Notes: generated by a model not told the origin, from the sequence alone. A stretch of DNA of 64,000 nucleotides from Aralia elata (GCA_034770075.1 CM068388.1:22910294-22974293); one strand, 5' to 3'; shown: positions 23,022 to 34,887, numbered from the stretch's first letter. Translations and numbers: made by a program.

Positions 23022-23934
23022 CTGTGTTTGTAAGTTTTTATTTGAGGGGAAGGGAAGGGAAAATAATTAAAATCCCTCCAAATCCCATGTTTGTGAGTTT
23101 TTTTAGGAAGGAATGGAAGGGATTTGGAGGTATAGTTGATTTCATTTTTCACTCAAAACTTTCCCTCCAAAAGTGGGAGGATTTGGAGGGATGGGAAAGG
23201 ATAGGAAAATGAAATATTTTACATTACCAAAAATAACCTTTCAAAATAAATAATGTGACAATCTTGTCCCTAATTATTATAACTCCCAATTTTTGAAAAT
23301 ACAATTTTTCTCTGTTCCCCAACGCCCCCCACCCCTCCCTGTGCCCCCACCCACCCCACCCCACCCCACCCCATGCATTCCCTCTGATTTTATCGTATTT
23401 AAGTTTAGAAATATATATGTATTCTTTTATTAGTTCTAAAAAAAATATATATTCTGTCTCCGTAGTAACAAAATTAAACACAATAAAGTATTGAGTAAAC
23501 CACGGTTCAAGAACAAATAGAATCAAGAAACACAAACAACCCAGTAACAACTGCTGTACAGTGGGGTGGCCCATTTCCTAAATAATAATATATATATACT
23601 CATAATAATAAACTACAGTTAATATATATATATATATATATGAATATAAAAAAGATTGAACAAAATAATTCAATAGCTAGACATTGTTAAATCATACATT
23701 TATTATATTTATATATAAGGGTAATATAGTAATAGTGTAGTTTAAAAATAAAATTATTTTCCCTTTCCTTCCCTCCTTCTAAACTCACAAATAAGGAAAA
23801 TATAATAATCATCCCATCCCTTCTCTTCCTTTCTAAAACTCACAAACATGACAAAGAAAAATTATAATCCCTTCCCCTCCCTTCCCTTCCTATACTTTCC
23901 CTTCCCATTCTTTCCCTCCAAACTCACAAACGCA
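23022..23934. mobile_element. Foldback/TIR element with nested copies, in a CBP60 intron
   Basis: The left terminus CTGTGTTTGTAAGTTT is inverted at the right as AAACTCACAAACGCAG. Both ends run into purine- or pyrimidine-rich GGAAGGGAAGGG / CCCTTCCCTTCC arms. The motif TGTTTGTGAGTTTT recurs inside (about 23088) with mates AACTCACAAATAAGG (about 23780) and AACTCACAAACATG (about 23838), suggesting a related element inserted within another. TSD not clear. It also contains the C-rich tract at 23317-23374. Confidence 0.6.
23317..23374 (-). other. Potential G-quadruplex tract (minus strand)
   Basis: The plus strand is a run of C3-C7 blocks ending (CCCCA)n. The minus strand, which is the sense strand of the CBP60 relic, therefore carries more than four consecutive G3-G5 tracts with 1-4 base loops. 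The tract matches the usual quadruplex pattern; actual folding is inference. Confidence 0.6.
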
Positions 23935-24707
23935 GCATCAATGTCATTAACAAAGAGGATACTCTCAATTTTCCAGAACATAGGTGTCACCAAACCAGCA
24001 ACTTTCTTAAAAAAATCACACAACCACTTTATCATTACTTCACTCATTTAAACAATTGCATGAAGAAAGAGACTTCGTCTAATATACTCCTAAGTTACAT
24101 TGCAAAGGTAAAATATAAAAAATGGAAATCAAAATCTTACATAACGTAGCCTTGCAGGGTAGGGTCTAAGAAGAGTAGAATCAGAAAATCCTTGACCGTG
24201 TTAACTTTTTCCGTACTCAAACGTTTGTGGAAAGCTCCTTCTTTGCCAATTTTCTCCAGCTGCCATAACTCATCCAACAGACATGGAGGATAATGTTTCT
24301 TGTACACTGCAAACAGAAGCAGCAAAGTAACATTGGAATTCAATTACTCTATAAAGCCCACTGCCCAGGTACTCATGTAATGGTATGCATCAATTAACTC
24401 CCAGTTATCTCATCTTTCTATAGTCCAATATGTTCCTTGATGATTATTTTAAGTTAAGTTTTCTTCGATACAACATTGCAGTCAGAAAGACAAAACATAA
24501 GAGGCCAACAATGAGATAAAAATATGGCACAAAATTAGTAATTCATGGAACATGAACATATAATTAACAAATTGATGGTATATGAAGAGAAAATGAAAAA
24601 TGATTGGACCTGATCAAAATAAACATATACAGTAATAAAATTGGAAAAATATGGCCCACTTGTATTTTCAACCCTTCCCCCCCTCTTTCCTAAATTTCAT
24701 ACTCTTA

Positions 24708-24912
24708 TGCTACGTTTGGATTGGTGGAATAGGAGGGAGAATGGAATGACTCGTTCCTATGGAATGAAAAAAATTGTGTTTGGTTGCGATTGGAATAAAA
24801 AAAATTGTGTTTGGTTCTTTGAGGGAGGGAGAGCATATGGAATAACTCATTCCAACTAGAATGATATGAATTATTCCACTCTTCATTCCATTACTTCAAT
24901 CCAAACGTAGTA
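24708..24912. mobile_element. Tourist-like (PIF/Harbinger) MITE, 205 bp, TSD TTA
   Basis: The terminal inverted repeats TGCTACGTTTGGATTG and CAATCCAAACGTAGTA are flanked by TTA on both sides (24705-24707 and 24913-24915). TIR and 3 bp TSD fit Tourist-like MITEs. It sits in the CBP60-relic intron between the exons ending at 24306 and 24994. Confidence 0.85.
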
Positions 24913-26979
24913 TTAGTTACTCATTGAAATAGATAAAAGAAGAAGAATAGATGAGAGCAAAGCATTGAACATTATGAAAGCTAAAAAACTCACATTCTCC
25001 ACGGTGATCCCTAACAATGAAAGACTCCGTCTTTGCTTCTCTTACTCTAATTCCATCACAATTATCCACAATTCTTGACCCCAACCTGAACTTGCGGCTT
25101 CTTGTCCAGCTTGAATTATCTGTGAAAGAAATCTCGCCAAGCAAACTGATGCCCTCTTTAAGATTCAAAAATGCATCCCCAGTAAGAAGGGCCTTTTGTC
25201 CCTTTCCTCGCCCTAATAAGGTCACTCTTGAACTGCTGATACCATCGAAGTCTCCCTCAAGAACTATAACTTCAACCTTTGCAGAGGATGTAGGCCCATT
25301 TGAAACAACTTGTCCACCAACAGCATCAACTAAAGCTACTTTCATGGCAGTACATTCTTCTCCTTCAATACGAGATCCAGTAAATACTGGAAGTGAGATA
25401 GTGTCTATGAACTGTAACTGTAAGCTTCTTGAGCCAGAAGGCTGCATCTCTTCCCTAGTTCCTAAACAAGAATTGCAAAAGTATATCAAGCATCCGATAC
25501 GATTACCATAGATGATAATCTTCGTATTCAGTAAAAGCATGTGTCTACAAAGTAAAGACTCTAAACATACTCTTATTCCTTATCACTCGACGCTGGTAAA
25601 ATGCTTTCTCAAAGCCAAATCAACTTCATCTTTAACCTGTACCCCAAAAAGTCGCATGGCTGAGTTATAACAAACTATTTAACAGTTAAAGTAGCTGCCA
25701 ACAGTAAGTTAAATAATTTTTGTTTTGGTTTTGACTAGTTAAATAATTTTAGAAGCATAAAAAGATCTTTGATTTTAGTTGAATTCTAATATTTAGGAGG
25801 AAGAATATAAAAAGAGTTTTAATTTTAGTTAAATTCTAGGACTAAAGAGTAAGACTAAAAAATCTAAATTTGTGTTATTATATATTAATATAGATATAGA
25901 TAGATATTTGAAATAAAATAAAAATAGAGAAATTTTCTTATACTCCATTCATCTATTTAAACTTTGTTTTAATTTAGAGTGTATTTTGGATTTGATACTA
26001 GCGAAATTTTGGATTTAATAAACTGTCAATTTTTATAACCGTCACTTTGACGATTTTGTGTCATATAATATATATTTCTTCTCATTCTCTTTTTATTATT
26101 TTGATCAAGGTTTGTCTTTAAATTTTTTGTTTTTCTGAAAGGATAATATTTTATATACACAATTTATACATCAATGTCTTAAATTACTTGTATAAATTAC
26201 TTTATTTTCTTACTTTTTGGTTACTAACAAACTGCCAAACAAGAAGTACGGCACACTTTAAAATAATTTTTTGAAATTGAGTGAGCTTAAAAAAAATGCG
26301 TATCGTCCATCAATGATCTATATTGTAAACTGGTAACCAAAAAGATCATAATGAAATAATTACAAATTGTGAAAAATATCAATTTGTTCTACTGCAATGA
26401 TAATAAAAATACCTATTAAGATTGTTAAAAAAAATTAAAATTAAAATTTGTGAGAGTAATGGAAAAACCTACCGAGTAGTATGTTACTACTATGTTACTT
26501 AACATAATAAAATGTCGTGACTTTTATTACAAGCACACATAAATTATTGTTTATGTATCTCTAATGTGTTATTGTACCTAACCAAAATATTTTGGGACTA
26601 TTACAAAAAATAGGGAGTAATAATGAAATAATATATCTAGTGATATGCTTTTTGTGAGATTGATTAAAGATTTTTGTTGGGGGCACATAAAGAAAATAAT
26701 ACACATGTCGATAAATATTTGAGAAAATTAGATTGTGATCAACTTGAAAATGTATACGTTAAGATAAAATAAATTAAAGTGAGACAATTCTTAATTTTTA
26801 TCTATACCCATGTATATACATATGTCGCAATTATAATTCGACTGAAAACTTTCACTATACATATATCGTAATTATAATTCGACTGAAAGTTTTCGCAATG
26901 TATACCAAAATTTTATAAATAATTATGACATAAGATTTTATAACCCGAAACAGACATTCAGTTTCCTCATCTTTCTTTA

Positions 26980-28122
26980 GGCTATGTTTGTTTACTAGGA
27001 TAACACTTGGGATTGGACTAATAATCCTTAATCTCTTGTTTGTTTTTTAAATTAGACTTCGGACTATTAATCCGAGATAACAAAATGACTTGGAAGGAGG
27101 GATTATTTAATACCATGTCTAACTAGGTATTATAATCCCTACCATTTGGGACTAAAAATTTGTGGACTAAATTAGCCTTTAACTTTGTTTACATCACATA
27201 AAGCTTGTAATACATGATAAAACATTAATCATGCACTACGTACTGTATGTACGTAACTTTTCTTAATACCTTTTTTTTAGTGCTAATTAAATAAACTTAT
27301 TAAATAATAATAATACACATTTTTTTCTTTTTTTTTCATACAATACGTTACATACATACATAATAATACATACACCTTTTTTTTTTTTTGCACATAGTAC
27401 ATTACATACATACATAATAATACATACATCACCCTTCTTCTTTTTTTTTGCATACAATAAGTTACATACATACGTAATAATACATACAACACTTTTTTTT
27501 TCATACAGTACGTTACATACATACATAATAATACATACAACACCTTTTTTGTTGCATACAATACATTACATACATACATAATAATACATGCATCACCCTT
27601 TTTTTTTTTTGCTTACAGTACGCACATACATACATAATAATACATACATCACCTTATTTTTTATTTTTTTTTGAATACAGTACGTTACATACATACATAA
27701 TAAATACATGCACGTTGTTATTTTTTTTACATGCAATACATTTTTTTTTGTTAAATTAGTATGTACATTTACATTGATCATATTTTTTTTAATAGAAGTA
27801 AAAACATTAATAATTTTTTTTAATTTTTGATAAAAATAATAATAATTTTTGATTTTTGATGTATAAATAAGTTTAAATTATAGTTTAAAATATGTTATTA
27901 TTGGTAAGGGTAAAAAAGTCAAAACGATATTTTTTATCCAGTACTTTAATTAGTCCTGAAAAAAAATAAACATAACATGGATTATTTTAAGTTATCCCGT
28001 GAATAATCCCATGAAAAACAAACATGTGACTAGGACTATTTAATCCTAGGACTAATAGTCTTGGGATTATAATCTCATGAATTATAATTCCGGGATTATA
28101 ATCCTTGCAAACAAACATGGCC
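26980..28122. mobile_element. TIR element (~1.14 kb) with internal minisatellite
   Basis: The left end GGCTATGTTTGTTTACTAGG is inverted at the right end as a TTGCAAACAAACATGGCC terminus. Subterminal 'ggattataat' / 'ataatcc' motifs recur on both sides in opposite orientation. No transposase coding, so it is non-autonomous. No clear TSD was found, so the exact ends are provisional. Confidence 0.6.
27290..27770 (+). repeat. ~60 bp minisatellite, about eight copies
   Basis: Each unit has a T-tract (8-14 T), GCATACAGTACGTTACATAC and ATACATAATAATACATAC. T-tract length varies between units, giving a staggered array. The minus-strand frames here encode MYVCNVLY-type repeats and are not genes. It lies centrally in the TIR element 26980-28122. 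Confidence 0.9.
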
Positions 28123-29163
28123 GGGAAAAAAGAACAAAGAAAACTTGCCATTTTTTTTTTGTTAATTAAAAACATACTAGCCCTTCCCACCCAAATTAAA
28201 GAAAAAAAAACAAGCGGGTTCCTTTCTACTTTCTAAAAGGATCCAAATTCTTTTCTTTATGGTTTTGGCATAAGAGTAAGTTTTTAATTCCAAACCCACT
28301 TTTCCCTTTTGAAAGTTACAACTCGTGCCAAGTCAGCATCATAGTGGGGTTCATACCGCTTTTGAATCAAAAGAAACCGAGCACAAAAAAATAACAGAAG
28401 AAGAATAAAGGAATAAAATTTAGACAAAATAGACCCAAGTCATCAATCATGATCCAGTAATTGCCTTATTGGTCATAACTCAAAGATTTTGCAAATTAAA
28501 TGAAATGCTAACCCTACATCATTCGCTTAACATATTTTTGTTAAAATAATGCACCCACCCACCATTAACATAGTAGCAAGTTACAACAGTCCAGTGCAAC
28601 ATCGACTTCCCTAGATCTTCAATTAGTTTCATCAGCACTTCCCTGGTGTAAATGTACTTCCTTGGTGGTAATTATTATTTTCCATAATTTATAACCATCT
28701 AATATATTGTAATTAACTTTTGATCATTCCTCATTCCACATCCACAATGGAATTTAATGAACAAAGCTCCATAAAATCATTCTCAAAGGTTTCCAAACTT
28801 GGTGTTGAATGGGTATAAACTAAACTCCCTTAACCCCGTATCACCTTTCAGTTTCAATTTGTACATCTGAAATTATGATCATGAAATTGGAATTACTCAT
28901 GGCTAACCAAGAGCTTCTTCTCATAGAATTCATTTAATGCAACCAAATAAAAACAAAAACAGATGAAAAATGTGTCTTGCACCACCATTTACATGACTCC
29001 AGTTTTAACCACCTTATTTCCAGCACATGACTCAATTTTTAACCACCGTAGCACCACCATTTAAACAGATGAAAAATGTGACTTGCACATGAAAAATTAA
29101 AATAAATACTGCCTTTCTAGAAAACAGAGGCATTGCAAATGCATACAAGAGAAAAGGTCATCA

Positions 29164-32100
29164 TTATGCACTCCCACCAGCCTGTTTCCGAGCTTCTTCT
29201 CGCATTACAGCTTTGACATATATCTCGTAGCAACATCCTGTAACAAACATCCAAAAAGCATATGACTTTTGATTAGTAATAAGCACGCATGAATCATCAG
29301 AAAATAGTCTCAAAGCATGTCTTGAACAATAGACACATTCCACAATCACTAAAAGTTCCATGATCTCCTCACATAGAAAAGATTTATAGAGAAGAATACA
29401 TCTTCAAATATGTTCCTTCTTGACACAGATATTTCAGGATGGACAACATGCCTTTGTTGGGAACAAAATGTTACATGGGCATACATGAAAGAAAAGAGCA
29501 CTTGGCAAATTAATCCATGTACCATAAGATTTAAAAGATTGAAAAGGACCGCCTAACAAATACTCCTCACAAAGAAACAAAAACAAGGAAAAGGTCGACA
29601 CAATAACAAAAGATTTTGACTTATAACTTGGGGAGTTAATAACTACAAAATATGTGAGCCTATAATGGTGATCTTGATTACTACCTACTTCATAAAGAAT
29701 CATCAAACTCGTCTCTTTTTTATGCATACGACTTGACAGCACAAATAATTTCTCACAGTTTATAGGATTTCCATATTTATTAACTTGTTTTGATCTTCTT
29801 ACACAGTTCAATAATAAAAGCTGAATAAAACATATCCTTTCAACTTATAGTGAGAGAATAACATACCAGCTACAACAACAACAGTGAGAACATCTCCTAT
29901 CCTCTTAAGGCGCCACACACTCTTCTTATGTGATTTGAAGCGATCTAACGCAGGGTCTGGCGCTAAGAGCTTCAAGAAAAACATGTCATGCAATGTACAG
30001 GGATATCAAAGCACAAGAACAATAAAGTTAAGTAGATTCAGTGAATAGATTAAAGGTGGTTCAATGAATAATGCAGAGAAAATGTTATATTACAAAAAAC
30101 TACGTACTCACTATTAGCGATGTACATTTAGAATTACATTGAAATTTAGATAGCGCATTCCGTATAAATTGCTTCTTCTAGTTTACAAGTCAATAAGAGC
30201 TAAAAGATCAAACCTATCCTTCACTACAAGCAGAATGTATATGAGACCAAATATAATGAATCACAAATGCAAGTTAAAGTTAGGTCAACAAAAGACGTGG
30301 AATTATAATCTTTAATGATTGCAGATGGACATCTTACTAATAAGCATAAGAAAATAAAAGTGAGTACAAATCCTATGTATGTTATCAAAGGCAAATCTAG
30401 GCAAAAATGGACAGCTTAAATCAGGATACTCCCATGGCAAACACGGGATAGATTAGAAAGAATGACCATAAAATGGTAACGGTAATGTCATCTTCAAATG
30501 GTAATTTCCAGATTATTCCGACTAATGAGAGGACTTTGGAGAATGTAATGAGCCATCATGTAAATTAGCGGTGAAGTGGCAACAAAAAAAAAATGGAAAC
30601 CATGAGAATGTCATGCTTCGGCAATCGTAAAACGGGGTAGAGACTACAAACAAAGATACAAAAGCATGTGTAAGAAAGAAGAATCTTTTTACCACACAAA
30701 CATAAGATCTTGTCATCCTGAAAATCAATGAAAACTTAGAATGATATGTCATTCTTTTACTTTCAACCTCCGAATTTAAAATAATTTTGGATATCTTAGT
30801 TTCAGAAGGTATTGAAATAATAAGGATGTAAGTCTAAGAGGTTTATGGTCTGATAGTTTTTGACTTGGGGGTGAAATAGTAAGAGTAACTGAGGACACAT
30901 TTCAACTATGTTTGTGAAGAAAACATCAGAACTAGCAAAAATCATTGATGAAATTACTGAACAAATAAACATAAATGTTGTATTACAAGTACAGAGTACT
31001 TGCAAAAAAGAACGTCCCATTTAACTTACTAACTTTTTTTTATTTAACTTTTTAATGCATATTAAGATTTGATTGAGACACATTTAGATATATACTCTGT
31101 CAATAATTTTTAAGAGGCTGCACAATAACTAGAAGAAAGTTATTGATAGTAAAAAAAACACAAATAAAAAAACCCCCAAAAACAGTCTATAAGAATCAGG
31201 ACTGCTCACAGTCAGAGTTCATTACCACATGCCCAGCATATACCGCAACATCAAGGTGTCTACATGCCTTTTTCTAACTTAAGAAATTTGTTCTGAGATG
31301 ACATTGGCTAAACACTATTACAATCAGCTCATTCAGTTGTAAATTTGATCTTTGAATAATTGCAGAATGGCCAAAGAATTCCATTACCAAACAGCTAAGA
31401 TACACAGTATTCACACAAAAGGCTATTTGAACTTGTTAACTCCTTACTACTATAAGATAATAGATAAAAATGGCAATACCCTAAGTAGTCCCCAACCAAA
31501 GTAAATCTGCCGCATATCACACATTCAAACTCTCTAATGGACACACGTGCCTTTGCCACAAAACATGAGCAAAGCAGATAAAATAAAAGTTACCAAATTT
31601 TCACTTGTATAGAGTTTAAAATCTTGGAGTAATATAAGATTACTTGTATAAATTTAAGCACCTGAGCAAGAAACTAGACACAAGAAATCTATAATAGCTA
31701 GAACCTAAAAAGACAAAAGTACATCCTAAAAGTAATTTGCTTAACTAATATATTTCTCCTAACTAGTTTAATTAAAAAAATTGGCCCTAAAAATCCCAAT
31801 AACGGAAATAGAGGCCTGATGGAGAGAAAACTGATTATAAGAGTATTTACAAGTCAGGGTCTGGCTGGTATAGCAGAATATGGAGTACAGGAATAAATTA
31901 ATGTATGTGTATAACTCTATTTTGCCAAGGAATCTGTAGAATTACCAGTGCTTAGCTTTCAATTAGGCTCTGACCATCAAATGAAATTTGAATAAGCCGT
32001 CGTCCTGTCTATATTAAGTTTCTAATATTAAGATAGATAGTGATAAGTTGAACTCAAAAGACATCATAGAGGCTTCCCCAATTCAAGAGTACCTATTAGT

Positions 32101-32528
32101 AAGATATTATCATATGGAGTACTTGTTTCTTCAATATCAAATTATTTGAAATTAATCTTTGGATCCATAATTTCTAAACCAAGACAAAGATGATTCATGT
32201 AAAATAATTAATCATTAAAAAATTATAGTAGTATGACAAAGAGAGAGCATAAATACTCACAGCCTTCTCGCGAGCCCCTGCTTCGATGTGGACTCCACGC
32301 CTCGATTGCCATAGCAAATTCTCCGCCTTCAATACAATGAATCAGAGTAAAATACAAGCACATATATAAGTAGATATAGAAATCTTTTGAAAAATCAAAA
32401 GTTGAAAACCAAGAGGGAATGGTAGATCGATTAGCGAAGTGTGTGTATACACAGAGTGAGATAAGAAGAAGTACCTGGGAATGGGATCGAAGTTGAGACA
32501 AGGTACTTCTGTTGAATAAAAAAGTCAT
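29164..32528 (-). CDS. SDH7: Succinate dehydrogenase subunit 7-like mitochondrial protein, 98 aa, four exons
   Basis: SDH7 is a small plant-specific accessory subunit of mitochondrial complex II. Coding exons: 32475-32528 (54 bp), 32261-32326 (66), 29867-29969 (103) and 29164-29237 (74). They total 297 bp with consistent phases; splice sites are GT-AG with donors GTACTT, GTGAGT, GTATGT. The protein starts MTFLFNRSTLSQLRSHSQ, an Arg/Ser-rich, acid-free presequence-like end. RRGVHIEAGAREKALL follows, then DPALDRFKSHKKSVWRLKR, one hydrophobic helix GDVLTVVVVAGCCYEIYV and a charged tail REEARKQAGGSA. Length and motifs fit my memory of SDH7; an unnamed small membrane protein is the alternative. 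Intron 3 (2.3 kb) holds the duplicated segment 30590-31661. A transposon terminus lies only 99 bp upstream of the ATG. The frame is intact. Confidence 0.72.
30590..31661 (-). repeat. Intron-3 segment duplicated in inverted orientation at 17109-18177
   Basis: The partner of the left copy, located inside intron 3 of the SDH7-like gene. No coding sequence, TIR or LTR is evident. If this is the ancestral location, the left copy is derived; the intron context favours this. Confidence 0.9.
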
Positions 32529-32989
32529 TACTAGCGACCTAGCTCTAGAACAGCAACTCGCGAAGAAGATGATCCAAGTCTGTATGAGTAAATAAAATGA
32601 TAGATAAAACAGAAGAAGCACGTTTTAGGGCCTGTTTGGCAACGACTTATTTTAAAATGACTTAAAGTTAAAATATAAGTTAACATATAAGTTATTTTAA
32701 GTTGTAATTTATAAGTAAAAACGTTCGACATCAATTTGACTTATAAATCAAAAATTAAGTTAAAAACAAATTATGAAGGTGTTCGGCTAATAATGACTTA
32801 TAATAATGACTTATAAGTTAAAATAAAATTTAAAAATTATTAAAAAATGACATTAATAAAACGATACATTGATTCAATATTATATCATAACAATCATCCA
32901 CAATTTCATTAAATAAAACACTAAACAAATTCTCTGAACATATCAACTACAATCTTATTCCAAGTTAGAGATTCTTAATGCAATATTAT

Positions 32990-33120
32990 CTCTTATTGTT
33001 TGCATAATTAAACCATTACTAACTGAAGTAGATCCACCCCGATGTACAACATTGTCATCATCACCACCACCAATAATATCTTCTGGACGATATTCCTACT
33101 TCTCAAATGCTTGAAATGCA
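32990..33120 (-). pseudogene. Possible transposase C-terminal remnant
   Basis: The minus-strand frame gives SSDAFQAFEK, a stop, then EYRPEDIIGGGDDDNVV and GLIMQTIRDNIALRI ending at a stop near 32975. The 'RDNIA' tail is reminiscent of the C-terminus of plant PIF/Harbinger transposases. The match is short and the call is weak. Confidence 0.2.
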
Positions 33121-34289
33121 TCGGACGATATTTCATGCAAACATTGGTTGCCCATTGACATGAAGACAAGCATATTCTATGTAATTAGCAAGTGTTGTTT
33201 ATTAAAGAAATGAGGTTTACCAGCAGACAGTATGCTATGCACTTATTACAAGTATTCATATGCATAAAGGTTAAGGTTCTGTATGCTATGTAATGCAACT
33301 ACTCTTTATCTGGGCTTTGGAACAAATCAAGTATTATTTCTAAATGAATGCAGTGGATCAAATCCTAAGAGGTTGTATTCTTTTGCTTAAACATTCATAC
33401 TTAATGCACTATGAAAACTGCCTGAAAGGAGAAGCATGTAATTATAGGTTTCCTGAAAACTCATAAAATCTTAACATTCTTTTACAAAGCATCATACATA
33501 TATTTATCTTAAGAAACTGAATCTCTGTATGACACTATTCTACAATCAAATTACTATTTTTCTTTTCATACAACATTCACCAAACATTCACTATCTAGTA
33601 TGTACATAATATGCCAAAATGCTCTTTCATTCACAAATCATGACAAAAACAAACCCAATATTATTAAACATAAAACAGAATACATTAAGAGTGGCAAAGG
33701 CAATCAGAAGCCTTTGCAATTACATTCGTAGTATACATATTACAATCTCTTCATGAAATATAATCTTAATAGTTCGATCCAAAGAGACAAGTCTTACAAA
33801 TTTAATAAAACATCTCATTACAACAATAATTAAAATATTTCATTTCACATGTTCCAAATGAGAAGATACATTATGATTATAAACTCAAAAGTTCTAACTC
33901 TCCTAACTAACTTCCCCTCCAATGAAAATAGAACAATTAATGGAAATGACCACTTTGATATAGACTGACTTAACATCTGTTTTGTTACAATGTAGTACAT
34001 AAACCAATGAATGCGATTTCCTGATGATATTTATAAGTCCATTTGTGCTCAGCTCTTGTAACATACTCATTTTAAGCATCATTTATCAGAAATATCATAG
34101 AGTCCTTCTTTAAGGTTTAAAGTATTAGACTACATTGAACTCTTACTTGTTCAACTTCCTCTTGGGATATCCTCATTTAATCGAAACATGGAATTAACAA
34201 CCAAACCAGATAATATAATAAGAGAAGTTAATCACTTGTTAAGCTCCGAAGAAACAATCACCATGAATAACAATCTATCAGTCAATAAG

Positions 34290-34465
34290 CTGTGTTACTC
34301 GGACTCTTCATTTTGCCCTAAAGTATCTGTGTCCGACACCCGTGTCCAAAACCCGACACTTGGACAAGATACTTCACTTTAGTGTAAAAAATTGGCAAAA
34401 TTGAGAAGTACTCGTGTCGGATACCGTGTCCAACCAGACACTCCATCCGAGTCCAAGTAACATAG
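34290..34465. mobile_element. hAT-type MITE, 176 bp, 8 bp TSD
   Basis: The terminal inverted repeats CTGTGTTACTCGGACTC and GAGTCCAAGTAACATAG are flanked by tcaataag (34282-34289) and ccaataag (34466-34473), an 8 bp TSD with one mismatch. Internal 'gtgtccgacacccgtgtcc' and its inverse fold into a long hairpin. I associate this family with solanaceous genomes (recollection, not checked). It is nested in the TIR transposon. Confidence 0.85.
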
Positions 34466-34887
34466 CCAATAAGGTAGAATTACCCTCAACTTGCATTTTT
34501 TTTTATAATTATTAATTTTCATTTGATGTTGATCATATATATATATATATATCTGTGACTTTATTTTTACAGGTTACTAAGAGTACACTCATGTATAGTA
34601 CAAAAATATAATTTTGCACCAAAATATTTATATCCAATTGTTAAGCAGAACCCAGGTTATCTATATAAACAGAACCCAAGTTACTGAAAATTACTAAAAT
34701 TAAGTTGCTCACGTATTCCTAATTAAGCACAACCCAGTATACAACAATTCATTCAATCAATCAATCAAACATTTGAACCACATAAATTAACAAAAAATGG
34801 AATTGAATCGAAACTCACATGCTCTGAAACTACAGTCAAAATTAAAGAGGTAAAGAAGAAGAAAAACCACATGCCAAAGATTCAAAC

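Larger units (their letters stand above)
20497..25636 (-). pseudogene. CBP60: Calmodulin-binding protein 60 (CBP60)-like gene relic
   Basis: CBP60 proteins are plant-specific calmodulin-binding transcription regulators. Five minus-strand exons are visible: 25587-25636 (VKDEVDLALRKHF); 24994-25454 (LQLQFIDTISLPVFTGSRIE, LLTGDAFLNLKEG, SFTDNSSWTRSRKFRLG, RIREAKTESFIVRDHRGE); about 24146-24306 (LYKKHYPPCLLDELWQLEK, GAFHKRL); 21277-21480 (ILGTGMSAKMWEVTVEHA); 20497-21094 (ADAHSLVILAFKQWEEVV to a basic tail RRWTMLFSVLRWFSIRRI, the usual C-terminal calmodulin-binding helix). Junction phases agree. Damage: the last exon has one extra base near 20761-20766 (598 bp instead of 597); exon 3 has 5 bp too many if its good GTAAGA donor is used; no N-terminal exon is found in 25637-29163. 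Probably a pseudogene. Confidence 0.85.
25637..29163. other. Non-coding region between the CBP60 relic and the SDH7-like gene
   Basis: Very AT-rich. It should contain the missing 5' exons of the CBP60 relic and its promoter, but I see no N-terminal CBP60 coding on the minus strand. Recognisable content is the TIR element at 26980-28122 with its internal minisatellite; the rest shows nothing I can name. Confidence 0.5.

Noticed and set aside
25017..25511. 164-codon plus-strand frame
   Set aside because: Antisense shadow of the CBP60 exon at 24994-25454.
27283..27781. Minus-strand frames encoding MYVCNVLY-type repeats
   Set aside because: A translation of the ~60 bp minisatellite; low complexity, present in two phases at once.
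26971..28131. TSD for the TIR element at 26980-28122
   Set aside because: No duplication of 2, 3, 8 or 9 bp could be aligned at the flanks; ends are left provisional.
25637..29163. Search for CBP60 N-terminal exons (EPLLRRV-like motif)
   Set aside because: Minus-strand scan by eye found no such motif; recorded as absent, with the caveat that short diverged exons could be missed.
32223..32621. 132-codon minus-strand frame including MAIEAWSPHRSRGS as a possible start
   Set aside because: Different phase from the SDH7-like protein. The phase ending in REKA/LLAPDPALD joins exons 1, 2 and 3 exactly through canonical splice sites, so the real start is 32528.
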